64,000 bases of DNA from Chinchilla lanigera (taxonomy: Eukaryota; Chordata; Mammalia; Rodentia; Chinchillidae). The stretch covers positions 300,517 through 364,516 of the forward strand of contig NW_004955467.1 in NCBI RefSeq assembly GCF_000276665.1, read 5' to 3'. The translations under genes and the position numbers were made by a program. Shown here piece by piece: positions 22,473 to 34,590 of this stretch (position 1 is its first letter; every line of letters begins with the position of its first letter). The notes under the pieces were generated by a model. The model had not been told where the DNA came from, did not search any database, and was given only the letters and a program-made list of their open reading frames with translations.

Positions 22473-23825
22473 AGGCCATATCTTAGCCTCTTCCCCAGGT
22501 GGACCTCTCCTGGCTGCACAACTGGCCTCCAGTCTTCTGCCCCAGCTCTCCACAGAAGACATCCAGTCTTCCTGTGTCTTTGCTATACCTTTCTCCTTGC
22601 TGTCCTCCATAACTTCACAGGCATGTGGCTTGCCAGAGCAGCAATGAGTAGCAGCTCAATCAGGGCAAGAGCAGTGTCTTTTAAATTTTTTCGATCACCA
22701 TCACGCTCACTGTTGCACACAGAAAGCACTTCATAAATGTTTGTTGACTGAAGCACCTGCAATAATCAGAAGCAAGTCCATGTAGCCATTCAGGAAGTTT
22801 TCAGTCATCTCACATCAGGCGCTGGTAGAGTCACTGGTCTGGGTGCAGAGACCACTACCATGAACAAAACAAAAGCATCCATCCTCACAATACATTTTAC
22901 TGGTATATCTATTGTACATGCACATTTATTGACTTATGATTAAATTTAGTGATATATGTGTATTTTTCCCATTCTTGAGAAAAAGGATTTTCCTAGAGGA
23001 GTAAATGACCGTAAATATTCATGGTTGCCATACAAAGGATGATCAAAATTCAGAAGGGGTGAATTGTTAAAAATTTATTACAGCAAAAGATACTTGCCAT
23101 TCATCCCCCTCAAAATACTCCCCCTCACTTCTAATGTTACAGCAAAAATGGACTGAACGCAGGAAGACATGGCACCGAGGAGGTCTAGGAGACAGCAATG
23201 TCATTACACCAGTGGGCCTACCTGGGATGGCTCCCAAAGAGTCAGAGCCCCATCTGGGGAGGTTTCAGGGCTTTTCAGGGGAGAGCAAGTGGGAGGTACA
23301 TCAACGGATTTGGTGCATTATGATTGGTGGGTGGAGTGACATCATGGGCTGCCAAGGGTGTTAAAACATCTCAGGTTACATTGCAAGGCCATCAGTTACA
23401 CATTCACTAAAGACAGGGGTCACACAAAGGAAGAAATGCTCTGTTATCAGGCTTGCTCAGGCATGCCTGCTTGGTTCTGGTGGGCATTTTTGGGCGGCCT
23501 TTATTTAAAATTTCAATTCTCCTTCACTAACACAGTTTTCCATCATTCTTGCCAGTGTCTGAAGCAGTCCTAGAAGGCCCCTTTCATATCTTATGAAATA
23601 TGACAAAAGAAAAAATAGTTGTAAGAAGTAAAAAATGTTTAATTTGTCCATATTTCACTAATAAACTATAGAGAGCCCTTCCCAGTCTTCCTCATGGCCC
23701 AGGAAATTTATATTTGTATCCCATGAAAAGTATCCCATCCCACCTCATCCTGGCTCACTTGGAGCAACAGGGGGTCAGGGAAATATGCTGCCACCTCCAA
23801 AGGCTACCATCAGCACCTTGGCTGG
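22473..23825. other. Intergenic up to the gap; one mariner-like fragment
   Basis: Apart from the antisense transposon fragment at 23028-23130, no gene or repeat was recognised. Confidence 0.4.
23028..23130 (-). repeat. Mariner-like DNA transposon 3'-end fragment, antisense
   Basis: The reverse complement carries gaagtgaggggagtattttg and ctgtaataaatttttaac, shared with the copies at 25.3 and 35.8 kb. Confidence 0.6.
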
Positions 23826-24450
23826 NNNNNNNNNNNNNNNNNNNNNNNNNNNNNNNNNNNNNNNNNNNNNNNNNNNNNNNNNNNNNNNNNNNNNNNNNNN
23901 NNNNNNNNNNNNNNNNNNNNNNNNNNNNNNNNNNNNNNNNNNNNNNNNNNNNNNNNNNNNNNNNNNNNNNNNNNNNNNNNNNNNNNNNNNNNNNNNNNNN
24001 NNNNNNNNNNNNNNNNNNNNNNNNNNNNNNNNNNNNNNNNNNNNNNNNNNNNNNNNNNNNNNNNNNNNNNNNNNNNNNNNNNNNNNNNNNNNNNNNNNNN
24101 NNNNNNNNNNNNNNNNNNNNNNNNNNNNNNNNNNNNNNNNNNNNNNNNNNNNNNNNNNNNNNNNNNNNNNNNNNNNNNNNNNNNNNNNNNNNNNNNNNNN
24201 NNNNNNNNNNNNNNNNNNNNNNNNNNNNNNNNNNNNNNNNNNNNNNNNNNNNNNNNNNNNNNNNNNNNNNNNNNNNNNNNNNNNNNNNNNNNNNNNNNNN
24301 NNNNNNNNNNNNNNNNNNNNNNNNNNNNNNNNNNNNNNNNNNNNNNNNNNNNNNNNNNNNNNNNNNNNNNNNNNNNNNNNNNNNNNNNNNNNNNNNNNNN
24401 NNNNNNNNNNNNNNNNNNNNNNNNNNNNNNNNNNNNNNNNNNNNNNNNNN
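23826..24450. other. Assembly gap (625 N)
   Basis: Unresolved bases. The right edge (24451 onward) begins inside a dispersed repeat that also occurs near 16.7 kb, so a repeat probably caused the gap. Confidence 1.
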
Positions 24451-24575
24451 TAAGGAAAAGTCCTAGCCAGCTCTGTACATATCAGTGCATGGAAATAGGG
24501 TCAGACTCAGCCAAAATGGAGCTAATTGCTCCTCTTTCAAGAAGAGTCACCTAGGTGGTCCTCCACAATAAACCT
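24451..24575 (-). repeat. Dispersed repeat shared with 16.7 kb, at the gap edge
   Basis: The reverse complement reads gaccacctaggtgactcttc ... ctccattttggctgagtctg, parallel to 16690-16815. Confidence 0.7.
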
Positions 24576-24703
24576 ATCTAATAAGCTCTTATTCTTAGAC
24601 TTAGCTCAGTCAACTAGCAGACAAGGACACACAGACTATAGAAAGACTCACACCAGAGTTAAAGTTCTGGGGTAGAAGATAATTGCTAAACAATCTTCCT
24701 AAC

Positions 24704-24790
24704 GGGCTGGGGATATAGCTTAGTGGCACAGCACCTGCCTGGCAAGCACAAGGTCCTGAGTTCGATTCCCAATTCCAATTTTTTTTTCCA
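24704..24790 (+). repeat. ID element
   Basis: gggctggggatatagcttag ... gcctggcaagcacaaggtcc ... gagttcgattcccaattcc. Close to the young consensus of the window. Flanks aacaatcttcctaa and aacaagtcttcccaa look like an imperfect TSD. Confidence 0.93.
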
Positions 24791-25264
24791 AAAAAAATTT
24801 CCAAACAAGTCTTCCCAAATCCTGGGAAGTCAAAAGGCTAAAAATAACTACAGACAAGAAATACAAAGGGAGGAGGGAATAAAAAGGGAAGCGGAGAACC
24901 ACACATACAGTGTGAAGCAGATTGGTCCAGAGAGACTGTGAACCCCAATCCGGCACTGGAGATGGGGCAGGGACGCCTGAGAGTTAGGAATAAAAGCAAA
25001 CAGCTTGTCAAAGGGAGTGTGCCTGTGTCTGTGTACAGCCACCACTCTTGCAAGGCTCGTTTTTGCTGCCTCTGAAATCCAGTTACCTCTCCCCTTGCTC
25101 CTCCAGCTCCTCCTCCTCCTTCTTTTCGTATCTATGTCTGGACAAGATCATTTCTTACAAGGTGAAGCAGCTGCGGAGTGTCATCCAAGCGAAAGGCAAG
25201 CTGCAAAAACAGTGCAGTGGTGTTCATCCATCTTCTTCACTGCATCTGGCACCGTGAGATTCCT

Positions 25265-25500
25265 GGTCCAGTGAGGGTGAAAACAAAGGCTTTGAGTCAA
25301 TTCAGGACACTGAAGCAGCCACAACAGTGCAACTGAAAATACGAAAGAGGACTCCAGAAATGCTTTAGTAAGCGGCAAGGACAATGGGATAAGTATGTTC
25401 ACAGCGGGAAGGAGTATTTTGAGGGGTAGTAATGGCAATGTGTCTTTTACTGTAATAAACTTAAAATTTAAACATTCACGAGCTTTCCATCACACCATGT
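25265..25500 (+). repeat. Mariner-like transposase C-terminus remnant and 3' end
   Basis: One frame reads QKCFSKRQGQWDKY followed by VHSGKEYFEG and a stop, which resembles the W-x-K-C-V ... EYFEGD ends of mariner-type transposases. The frame upstream is broken. Then follows ctgtaataaacttaaaattt. Confidence 0.6.
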
Positions 25501-25972
25501 ACATACGTCAATGTAGCCATTAGGGGGTGCTCCAAGCACAAGGCTGGGGAGGACCTGGGCCTGATATTGAGATCCCTGAGCAGAGACATAGAATTTGAGT
25601 CTGGTGGCCCTAAACCTTAAGCTGCAAGGTCTGCGGCTTCTGGTGTTTTCTTTAGGTGAATGCGAGCAAAGAAGCCACCAAATAAGGTGCTGCATCTTTT
25701 AGTAAGAAGGGTATATGCCTCTGAACTTGTACTGAAGTTATAATAGGGGACTGACGTCTAACTTACATCCACGGCTTTCTTTCTATTCCCAAATCTCGAG
25801 CTGCAATTTGGTCTTGGACAACCCCTCCTTCTCTGGCTCATAGACTTCTCATCTGCAGAATGCACATCTCGGGTGGATTATGTGGAAGGACATATCTGGC
25901 TTAGGATTTCCAGGGTTCACACATTTGCTTGGGGGAGACTTCCTCCATACCACTTCATAAGTTTCCCCGGAT
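25501..25972. other. Intergenic; CTCF-like string, nothing else recognised
   Basis: ccattagggggtgct at 25518 is a weak CTCF-like match. No gene. Confidence 0.35.
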
Positions 25973-25978
25973 CTTTGC

Positions 25979-25985
<7 letters not shown>

Positions 25986-26013
<28 letters not shown>

Positions 26014-26066
26014 GTTTTTCTCCGGTACCGGGAACCGAACTCACGACCTTGCGCTTGCCAGGCAGG
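25986..26066 (-). repeat. 5'-truncated ID element, antisense, with 13-bp TSD
   Basis: A run of 32 T (25981-26012), then the antisense ID body ending ccaggcagg, so about the first 30 bases of the element are missing. ctttgcgattttt occurs at 25973-25985 and 26067-26079, a perfect TSD. Confidence 0.92.
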
Positions 26067-26242
26067 CTTTGCGATTTTTAAAACCAGATAAAACTAATGG
26101 ATTCTTTCTCCATGTTGCCAAGCTCAAAAACCTGTCCTCGGCTCCCACGGTGCCCGGTTAGGCAGCACCGCCGCGTCCTGGCTGGTGCCCACTCCTTGGC
26201 AATCACTCCTGCTCTGGCATCACCCAGGCTGAAGTACCTAAG

Positions 26243-26310
26243 GCTCTCTCTCTCTCTGGCTCTGTCACTCTCTCTCCTCTCTCTCTCTCTGTCTCTCTCA
26301 TCTCTCTGGT
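26243..26310. repeat. Imperfect (TC)n microsatellite
   Basis: A CT-rich run with several interruptions. Confidence 0.9.
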
Positions 26311-26315
26311 TGAGT

Positions 26316-27614
26316 CACTAAGACCTGTCTCTTGATGGGAAAAACGTCATTGACATTTTCCCCCAGACTTCCTCAAAACCTCGAAGCCCATACCCAAACT
26401 TGATTGCTAGTAAAGTTGCAGTTTTCTGGAAGGTTGCAAATGGTTTAAGGCCGGTCTCTGCCAATTCTTCCCCAAATTCTTTGAACCTTGTGGTCACTGG
26501 AGACAGAGCGCTGAAAAGAGGGAGGAAATGAGAGCCTTCTGGAGTCCTGGCAAGAGGTTACTGGCTGGCTCTGCAGTCTCCTCCGGTGTCCTAACTCAGC
26601 ACAGGCCAGGTACCAGAAAACTCGAGATACCCCTACAGCCTCAGGCCCACAGAAATTATTCAAACTAGCCAATCTGGAGCCTGTTCGATTTGCCATGCTC
26701 ATTCCTTCCAGCAAGAACAATAATGAAGACTTCTGTTTATACTTTCCCCTTCCCTTCTCTGCCTTCTGATCAATCCCAGAGCTTCCCATGTGGCCCTGCT
26801 GAGGTGGTGTGCTCCTCTACCTGGAACTGTAACAATCGGATCCCAGTTGGCTCCTGACCTTTTGCTTCTGAATGAAAGCAAACTCCTAGGTACACTGTAA
26901 AGCACTGACCATCTTGGAACATCTTGGACACTGGCTGGAGGTAGCAGGCGGGACCTCCCGGGAACTTGCCTTGGAGAGGTGACCCTGAGACTCCAATGAC
27001 TGCTGGACACAAAGAAACAACGACACTTCATCTTCACTTTACCCATCACTGACTGGGTGTAGTTGTTGACTTGCAGGCTACTGGGTCCACAGTGAGCCAC
27101 GGAATGGAGTTAATCCCCTTTATCTGCAGAGGGGCTCAGAGGGAAGTTTATACCAGGGTGCATACAGTGAAACAGAATTTTACCTTGTTGCCTCTCTCCA
27201 TCCTGTTCATGGCCTAAGCCAGGCTAAAGATGGAATAAGAAAAGTGAGCCGCACAGCAAAAGTAATAAATGCTCTTCTCTTTTGAGAGGCTTGAACTGGA
27301 CAGGGTCCGAGGAGGTGCCTGAGGCAGAGATGGGTAACCTAAAGCTGCTCTTCCTGCAGAATAAGCTCACAGGGCCACTGACTCCCATCAGGGAATAAGA
27401 GGCACAGGAAGAATTTATTAGGCAGAATTTTAAAAGTATGCACTCAAAGAAAAAGAGTGAGGCACTCAGGAGAGAGGGAGAGGTGCTCTATCTTCTGGAA
27501 TTAGGAACATTTATGGTTCTCATGAGGAACAAAGACCTATGGAAAAGATGCCCCACTGCCCAAAAGGGCACTGGCCCATTTTACAGATATGAGCCCAGTT
27601 GTTTTTATTTTTTA
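26316..27614. other. Intergenic; nothing recognised
   Basis: Open minus-strand frames up to about 130 codons overlap in several frames and show no known domain. They are treated as chance. Confidence 0.4.
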
Positions 27615-27708
27615 AGGTGGTTAACTTTGGGGGAAGTTCCAAGAATCGAACTCAGGACCTTGCACTTGCCAGGCAGGTGCTGTGCTGCTGAGCTAAATCC
27701 CTAGTCCC
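27615..27708 (-). repeat. ID element, antisense
   Basis: ttccaagaatcgaactcagg ... accttgcacttgccaggcag ... ctgagctaaatccctagtcc. Confidence 0.92.
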
Positions 27709-28054
27709 ATGATGGTTAACTTAAGCAATGTTTGAATTTTATCAACCTGTTCCTTTATCTTAAGATTAGGGTCTTACTCTTTACTTTCTCAACCAAGCCA
27801 AATCATGGTCTTAAAATATTCTTGAGGAATTTTGAGTATGGTAGGTTTCACAGGAAAGGAGCCTAGATTAACCAAGGGAATACCAATATGAACAGCCTTG
27901 CATAACCTGGACTGAGTCCTAGACATTGCATTTCTTAAAAATACAATTTTTAGTTATGATTTTCCTTGTCTCCTTTCTACCCGTCTTTATTCTTCAGTCC
28001 TACGTCAGAACTGTACACTTGCCCTCCTTAAAGTTAAAAAACAAAAACAAATGG

Positions 28055-28255
28055 TTAGGTGTGGTGCTCATGCCTGTAATTCCAGCTACTTAAGAGGCTG
28101 AGACAGGAAGGTTTCAAGTTCAAGGTCAGCCTGGGCAACTTAGTGAAGAGCCATTTCAAAATAGAATTGAAAAATACTGAAGATGGAGCAAAATGGTAAA
28201 GTTCTTGCCTAGCATATACAAGACCCTGGGTCCAGTCCCCAGTACTAAAAACAAA
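28055..28255 (+). repeat. B1 plus ID dimer SINE
   Basis: A 7SL-like monomer (ggttaggtgtggtgctcatg ... gggcaacttagtgaagagcc) followed after a short A-rich link by an ID-like unit (gatggagcaaaatggtaaag ... gtccagtccccagtac). Confidence 0.8.
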
Positions 28256-30099
28256 CTCAAATAGAATATATTTCTCTCTTTCCTCTTGTCAAACTGACCA
28301 GGCTCTCTGTCCTCCTTCCTATAATTATCAATTGCTAACTTTGTTATTTTTGTTGCAGAAGAATGAATTAACAGTACCACAGGGTGGTTTATAGTTTATT
28401 GGTGAATTTCCTGGGGCCCAGAGAGGTGACCTGTCCTGAGTCACTGAAAACAGGGTAAGTTCCTGAACTCAGCATTCCCCTGCCCAGAGAGAAGCAAGGG
28501 TTTCAGAAGCGCACTAGCAGTGTGGCTCCACAGACCAGTTCCTCTGGGGTGCACTTAGCTGGCAGGGCAGGTAGTCCTGGTCAAGCCATGGTGTGGTTAA
28601 TTAGTGTCTCAGGACTGGTTCTGTGAAGGACTCGAGACGTCCTTATGGCTTAAGGGGTCAATCAGTTCCCATGAGATGATTATTCCCGCTCAGGGGCAGT
28701 GCCAGTTCCATCATGGGGTGCTTGTCATCTCGCCATGGGATCATCAGTCTGTAAGGTTCTGTTTCTCTGGAATCCAGCGTGATGGCAGGGTTAGCACAGC
28801 GACTGGAGACTTCTGCATGCGCTCTCGGGGATCTGGATCAGGACACTGGAAAAGCGCCTGTTAATATTCTTGTGAGCCATGAAAAGAAGCTAGTTGTTCT
28901 TATATTAGGTCGGTGTCTTCAGTCTCAAGGAAGATGAGATAGTCAGGTAAATTTAGGGCTAATAAACCTTGTATTACAGTTTTTAGACAGATGTTTCTTC
29001 AGTGATTACCATTCCTATATGCAGAGCTGAGCAGGGATCTGACCCAAAGTCTTAAGAGTAATAAAGCCATAAAATGAAGGCAGAGATGCCACGCTTTATC
29101 TTGCTTTTCGTTACCCACAGGGCATCTTCAGGCCCAGCCTCTACACTTCTGTTAGATATTCACTGTTCTAGAGAAAATGTTAATTTCAGAAGGTATCCAC
29201 TCCAGTGCCCAAATGGCTTAGGATTACCTGTGAAGTCATTGTCTTCTTAAAATGTGGATATTCCAATGGAAGTGAGACAGAATGGGGTATATGAATAGAA
29301 GGCAAGGGAAGCCACAGAATACTCCCTTGGGTGTCTCAGGAAGCCCATGATGAAGCTCAGGACTTTACATCTCAAAACACAACTACAGGAGACTAGAATA
29401 AGCCACCCCAATACAATCTCCATGGGCATGTTTGGAGCTAATTATTCTGAGAAGCTGCAGACTCAGGAGTAGCTCTGAAAAGCTGTCCTTTCATAAAAGG
29501 CATTTATATCTATACAGGAAATTTGCATTAGTACAAGCATCTGTCTCAGGACTAGGGGTGCTCCTGGCAAGTTCTATTCCCTAAAGTAGGAAATGCCATC
29601 CCACAGCGCGGCATTTTGGGATGCTGACTCCTTTCAGCTGAGGACACTTGGGGAACATTGGATGCAAGTGGAGACTTTCCCTGAGCTCCCTCTATTTGCC
29701 TAAAAGGAACTCAGTGCTCCAAGAGGAGCTTGATAGGCATGAACCCCTCCCTAGGAAGTTTAACAGGCAGAGAAGATTAACATAGATTATAGGAGAGGAG
29801 ATTGGTCTCTGAATTGCCCAGATAAATATGAGGGTTAGTCCAAAAAATTAGATAAGCCATCAAGAACTCTAGTTTCAAGGAACACACTTCAAGGAACCCC
29901 AGCGGCACAATTTCAGGAGCATTCAGAAGTTGTTTTTATTGGGGAGCCAGATTCCTGTGCAGAGAAGGGCCTCAAAATTGGCTGGGGATGATCATGCTCG
30001 ACTTTCACATACCTTCCTTCCAGAACAGTGACAGACGTGCTGAGTACTCTCCTCCACGGTGCAGATTCAGTCTACATGAACTGTAGACCCTTCTCTGTT
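28256..30099. other. Intergenic; one dispersed repeat fragment, otherwise nothing recognised
   Basis: 29420-29530 resembles 440-560. No gene. 28600-28860 has an open frame of 86 codons without recognisable similarity. Confidence 0.4.
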
Positions 30100-30440
30100 T
30101 TGTGATTGGTTCATTTTATTTAGCAGTATGTACTCAAGATTCATCCTTGTAACATGTGACAGGTTTTCTTTCTTCATAAAGGCTAATAATATTTCACTGC
30201 ATGTATATGCCACATTTTCCTTATCCTTCCATCCATTAATGAACACTTGGGTTGCTTCCCCCTCTTGGCTACATGAGTGCTGCAATAAACATGATTATGG
30301 AAATATCTCTTTGAGATCCTGATTTTAATGCTTTTGGATATATACCCAGTAGTGAGATTGCTGGATCATATGGTAGTTCTATTTTTAATGTTTTAAGGAA
30401 CTTCCTACTGCTTTCCACAGTGGCTGCACCCCTTGGCCCT
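30100..30440 (-). repeat. Old L1 ORF2 fragment, antisense
   Basis: aatatttcactgcatgtata, gctgcaataaacatgattat, ggatatatacccagtagtga and ctttccacagtggctgcacc are reverse-complement L1 landmarks. Confidence 0.88.
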
Positions 30441-30525
30441 CCCACCTATAGTAAGGAAATTCTTTATGTAGATCCTTTCCCATTAAAATGAATTTGGCAT
30501 GTATTACCTATAATGTGGGAATTGA

Positions 30526-30661
30526 TTTTTTTTTTTTTGAGACAGGGGCTTGCTATGCAGTTCAGGTTGGCCTTGAACCCACTACAGAGCTCAGGCTGAC
30601 AATCCTCCCGTGTTAGCTTCCCAAGTGCTGCAATTACAGGAGTGTACCACCACATCTGGCC
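30526..30661 (-). repeat. B1-type SINE, antisense
   Basis: Poly-T, gagacaggggcttgctatgc, then ttcccaagtgctgcaattac. Confidence 0.92.
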
Positions 30662-30787
30662 GGAAGTTGAATGTAATGGTTACATTGTATTTTACCTCAC
30701 TGGTGTACTATAATTAATTTACCAACTTATTTTAAATTACTAGTGCTTACTTAGTCACTGAAGATATAACACACACAGAAATATAGA

Positions 30788-31195
30788 GTGTGCCAATTAA
30801 TCTTGATTTTCAGCCTCACTGGATTGAGAGACTCTTGGAAATGTGATTGGATTGTGAGGGTGCTGACCTTATTTATTGATGAGTTCATAACTGAATCTGC
30901 TGTTAAAAGGTTGGGCCTGGTGGAGGAAATAGGTTGTTGGGACATAACCTGGAAGGATGTATTCTTGGCCCCAACTACTTTCTCTCTGGCTTTTCCTGCT
31001 GTCTCTGCTTCCCAGCTGCCATGAGGTGAGCATCTCTTCTGCACCAGGCCCTATGATGTTTCTACCTTGGAGCCTGCTGACCATGGACTGAACCCTTGAG
31101 ACCATGAGCTAAAATAAATCTCTTCTCTTTCAAGTTGTAGGCGTCAGGGCTTTTTGTTTTTGCTTTTTCCCCCAATAATGGAAGGCTGACAAATA
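30788..31195 (+). repeat. Probable LTR (MaLR/ERVL-like)
   Basis: tgtgccaattaatcttgatt at the start, then tgtctctgcttcccagctgc and ccatgagctaaaataaatct with an AATAAA, as in LTR 3' parts. Boundaries are uncertain. Confidence 0.5.
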
Positions 31196-31199
31196 TACA

Positions 31200-31680
31200 A
31201 AGTTTATAATTTATTTGTTAATTAAACAATGGAGAGGGTAAACCTCAGGAGTTCTGGTGAACTGCTTGGGAGGAGAGAGACTCTGCCCGCCCAACCCCCA
31301 CCACCATCATAGGAGCAGCACTTAGCCTCAGTGAACCTCAGGGGCTTCAGGAGCCTCAGTCTGGAGGAACTCTGGTGCCTGGCCCATACTCCTACACTGC
31401 AGGTTGGGCAGAGAGCTTGGGAAGCACCTGGCACATGGCAACAGGCTTGTCCAGAGGAACCCAGGGTAAATCCACTCTAACAAGGGGAACATACAGGCTC
31501 ATAATTTATGATTGGTTCTGTTATATAACTATAGGCTTTGCTCCTATGGTCTAAAGTATAAAATCAATAGTTTACCACATTTGGTAAATTTCTAAATTGT
31601 GCTCATTGCTCATTTTACTACAGTAGCTAAGATGACACATCTGTTGTAATCCGTTGTTCTCCCTTGTGTAACTATATTGG
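31200..31680. other. Intergenic; nothing recognised
   Basis: No gene. The right part may be L1 5' UTR, but no landmark was identified. Confidence 0.3.
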
Positions 31681-31946
31681 GAAGCTCTGGGGTAATAACC
31701 TCACCACAACTCTACAGCAAAAGACTGGGGACTGAGCCAAACAGAAACCATCATCCCACTCTCAATTAATTGTGAAGGTAGGATCTTGGGACAGACACAA
31801 ACCAAGAATCTCCTACACACAGAAGATATCCCTGAAGTACAGACCATTCCTGGAGAGGACTTGATATTAGTGATAGAGCTACCTACTACAAAATCTCACA
31901 AGGAACAGCACAGAAAAGAAAATTTAAAAAATTTTTGAAATAAAAA

Positions 31947-33044
31947 ATGTCAAAACGAAGGAGGAAAATGAAATGTCAGACCTCCAGCCCATCCAGAACA
32001 ACTGCAGAAGACTTGATATAGAAGAACTTTGATATCACACACTTGAAATTTCTGAAATGATAGCAAATAAAGTTAAGAAACAACTCTATCATGCTAGAGA
32101 AGAAATTAGATCAGAAATAATCTCTCAAGTAAAAAAAAGAAATGACAACCATAATGAAAGAACTGCTCAGCATATTCAAAGAGGACATAGATTAAAAAAA
32201 AATAGAGGAGCATAGAAAAATAATGGAAACCTTGAATTAACAATATAAATATAGGAAAGAATTAGAATGCATGAAACAGATTCAAAGAGATATCCAGGAA
32301 ATTAAAAGTTCCACTGAAAGCTGGCAAAACTGCTTGAATGAAACTGAAGATAGAATTTTAGACCTTGAAGACAGCATTGCAGCCAGCAATCACAAAAGGA
32401 AAGATCTCCTACAAATAACAAGGAACCAAGAAATAGCAATTCAATGGCTGCAAGATGATGCAAAGAAAAACAATATAAGACTGATAGGTGTCAACAAAAA
32501 AGCAGGAGTCAACATGGATGACAAAAAAAAAAAAAAACTATTTGCAAAAGTAATAGCAGAAAATTTCCCAAGCATGGGAATGGAAACTGACATACAGGTA
32601 AGTGAGGGATATAGAACTCCAATTAGCCACAGTCAAAATAAATCTACACCCAGACATATAAAAATCAAGATCCCAGAAATTCAACACAAGAACAGAATAT
32701 TAAAAGCTGTTAGAGAAAATAAATAGATCACCTATAAAGCAAAGCCCATCAGAATTACAGCAGATTGCTCAATACAAACCATCAACTCAAGAAGAGCTTG
32801 GAGTGAAGTATTTCAGGTCCTGAAAGAAAACAACCTCCAACACAGATTGATGTATTCTGTGAAACTATCTTTCAGAATTAATGGAGAAACAAGATACTTC
32901 CATGACAAAGAACAACTAAAGAAATTCATGATCACCAAGCCAACCCTACAAAGAATACTGAAAAATATTCTAGAAAGAGATAAAAATGACCGTAATTCAA
33001 AGAACAACAATAGAAAAGAATCACCAAGCAGGGCAAGCTGTTAA
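31947..33044 (+). pseudogene. L1 ORF1 (RNA-binding protein), broken
   Basis: Begins MSKRRRKMKC and hits an early TAG after 24 codons. A long open part (32271-32723) then carries the end of the coiled coil and the RRM-like domain (NNIRLIGV ... RHIKIKIPEIQ), followed by another TAG at 32724. The C-terminal domain (KAKPIRITADC ... YSVKLSFRINGETRYF) continues to 33044. In L1 biology this protein coats L1 RNA as trimers. The breaks make this copy non-functional. Confidence 0.88.
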
Positions 33045-33237
33045 ACAGAGGGGAAAAGTAGGGAACCAACAGCAGGAAAATACCATGACAAAGATAAGCC
33101 AGTACATATCAATTATAACCATTAATGTAAATGGCCTCAATTCACCAATCAAAAGATCAGACTGGCAGAGTAGATCAAGAAACAAAATCCAAAAATATGC
33201 TGTATACAAGAAACACATTTAACTCAAAAAGAAATTA

Positions 33238-33488
33238 ATTTTATTTATTTATTTATTTATTTTTATTTTAGAGAGAAAAGAACAAAAGCAAAATAACAAA
33301 AACAAAAACAGAACAAAACAACACAAAAAATATAAAAATGATACAGAATTTCAAAGCAAGATGATAGGAAATCAACAATGATTGCTGTATTACTTATTGT
33401 TATCTTCAAAGTAGTTACTCAGATTACCAGGTATAGGTATGCAAGATTGATCAAGCAATTAAACATTAACTGTTCCAGAGATTGTAAG
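33238..33488 (-). repeat. Antisense L1 3'-UTR insertion within L1 ORF2
   Basis: Starts with a (TTTA)n stretch equal to a reversed tail, then the reverse complement of the same 3' UTR seen at 20.8 and 34.35 kb (tgttatcttcaaagtagtta, ctcagattaccaggtatagg). It contains no coding part, so it is strongly 5'-truncated. Confidence 0.85.
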
Positions 33489-33489
33489 T

Positions 33490-33575
33490 ACCTTTTTTTA
33501 TGTACTGGGAATTAAACTTGGAACTTTGTGTTTGATAGGCAGGTGCTTGTGCCACTGAGCAATATCCCTGGCCTT
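33490..33575 (-). repeat. ID element, antisense, at the edge of the nested insertion
   Basis: tgtactgggaattaaacttg ... gataggcaggtgcttgtgcc ... actgagcaatatccctggcc. The L1 endonuclease reading resumes just after it. Confidence 0.88.
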
Positions 33576-34349
33576 TCAACATAAAATTCATAGACTGAAA
33601 ATCAAAGGATGGAAAACAATACTCCATGTGACAGGAACCTAGAAAAAAGCAGGATAGCTATTCTGTTTGCAGACAATATGAACTTCAAACAGAGAGTGAT
33701 CAAAAGAGATAAAGAAGGTCACTACATACTTGTTAGGGGAAAACTGAGAGAGGAAGAGATAACAATCATAAATATATATGCACTAAATACAGAGGCACCC
33801 AACTATATAAGACAAATTTTAACAAACATGAAAAATCAAATAAGCAATAACAATTGTATGAGACTTTAACAACCCATTGTCACAAAGAGATAGATCAGTT
33901 ATACAAAAAAATCAACAAAGAAATAACAGAACTGAACCAAACTTGTGAACAAAGGAACTCAGTGGAACTTTACAGAGTGTTCCACCCAACAACATCAGAA
34001 TACACATTCTTCTCAACTGCACATGGGATGCTCTCTAAAATACACCATATATTAGCACATAGAACATGCTTAAGTAAATGCAAGGGAATTGAAATTATCC
34101 TATGCATATTATCAGGCCATAGTGCAATGATATTGGAAATTACTGACAAAATAAATTGCAAAAATTCCATAAATACATGAAAATTAAATAACACCCTCCT
34201 GAACAATTAAAGAAGAAATTAAACAATATTTACAATCAAACAAAAATGCAGATACAACTGACCAGAACCTGTAGGATGCAATGAAAGCAGTCCTCAGAGG
34301 GAAATTTATAGCTGTGAATTCTCACATCAAGAAAACAGAATGAGCACAA

Positions 34350-34590
34350 GATAGCTAAGACAATGGTACTACTAATTTCTATTGGTCTCTTGTAAGGAAT
34401 AGTAGATGCTTAAATTTTTTTTGATCAATTTTACATGCTTCTATCTGGTAATCTGAACAACTACTTTGAAGATAACAATATTCAATATAACAACCATTGT
34501 TGATTTCCTATCATCTTGTTTTGAAATTCTGTATCATTTTTAATGTTTTTCTTATTTTTTATTCCCTTTAAAATAAAAAAAAAGAAGAAA
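34350..34590 (+). repeat. L1 3' UTR joined to an internally deleted L1
   Basis: gatagctaagacaatggtac ... ctggtaatctgaacaactac ... ttgatttcctatcatcttgt, parallel to 20821-21060. Confidence 0.85.

Larger units (their letters stand above)
31685..34590 (+). repeat. L1 element: 5' region, ORF1, start of ORF2, internal deletion, 3' UTR
   Basis: Order seen: a 5' region, ORF1 (31947-33044), the start of the ORF2 endonuclease (ITINVNGLNSPIKR near 33114), a nested insertion (33238-33575), more endonuclease to about 34330, then a direct jump to the L1 3' UTR (34350-34590). Most of ORF2, including the reverse transcriptase, is missing. It is defective. Confidence 0.88.

Noticed and set aside
23714..24466. 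Open frames of 222-250 codons
   Set aside because: Almost entirely unresolved N positions.
24704..24790. ID elements as possible tRNA genes
   Set aside because: They retain A- and B-box-like blocks but cannot fold a full cloverleaf and have SINE tails and TSDs.
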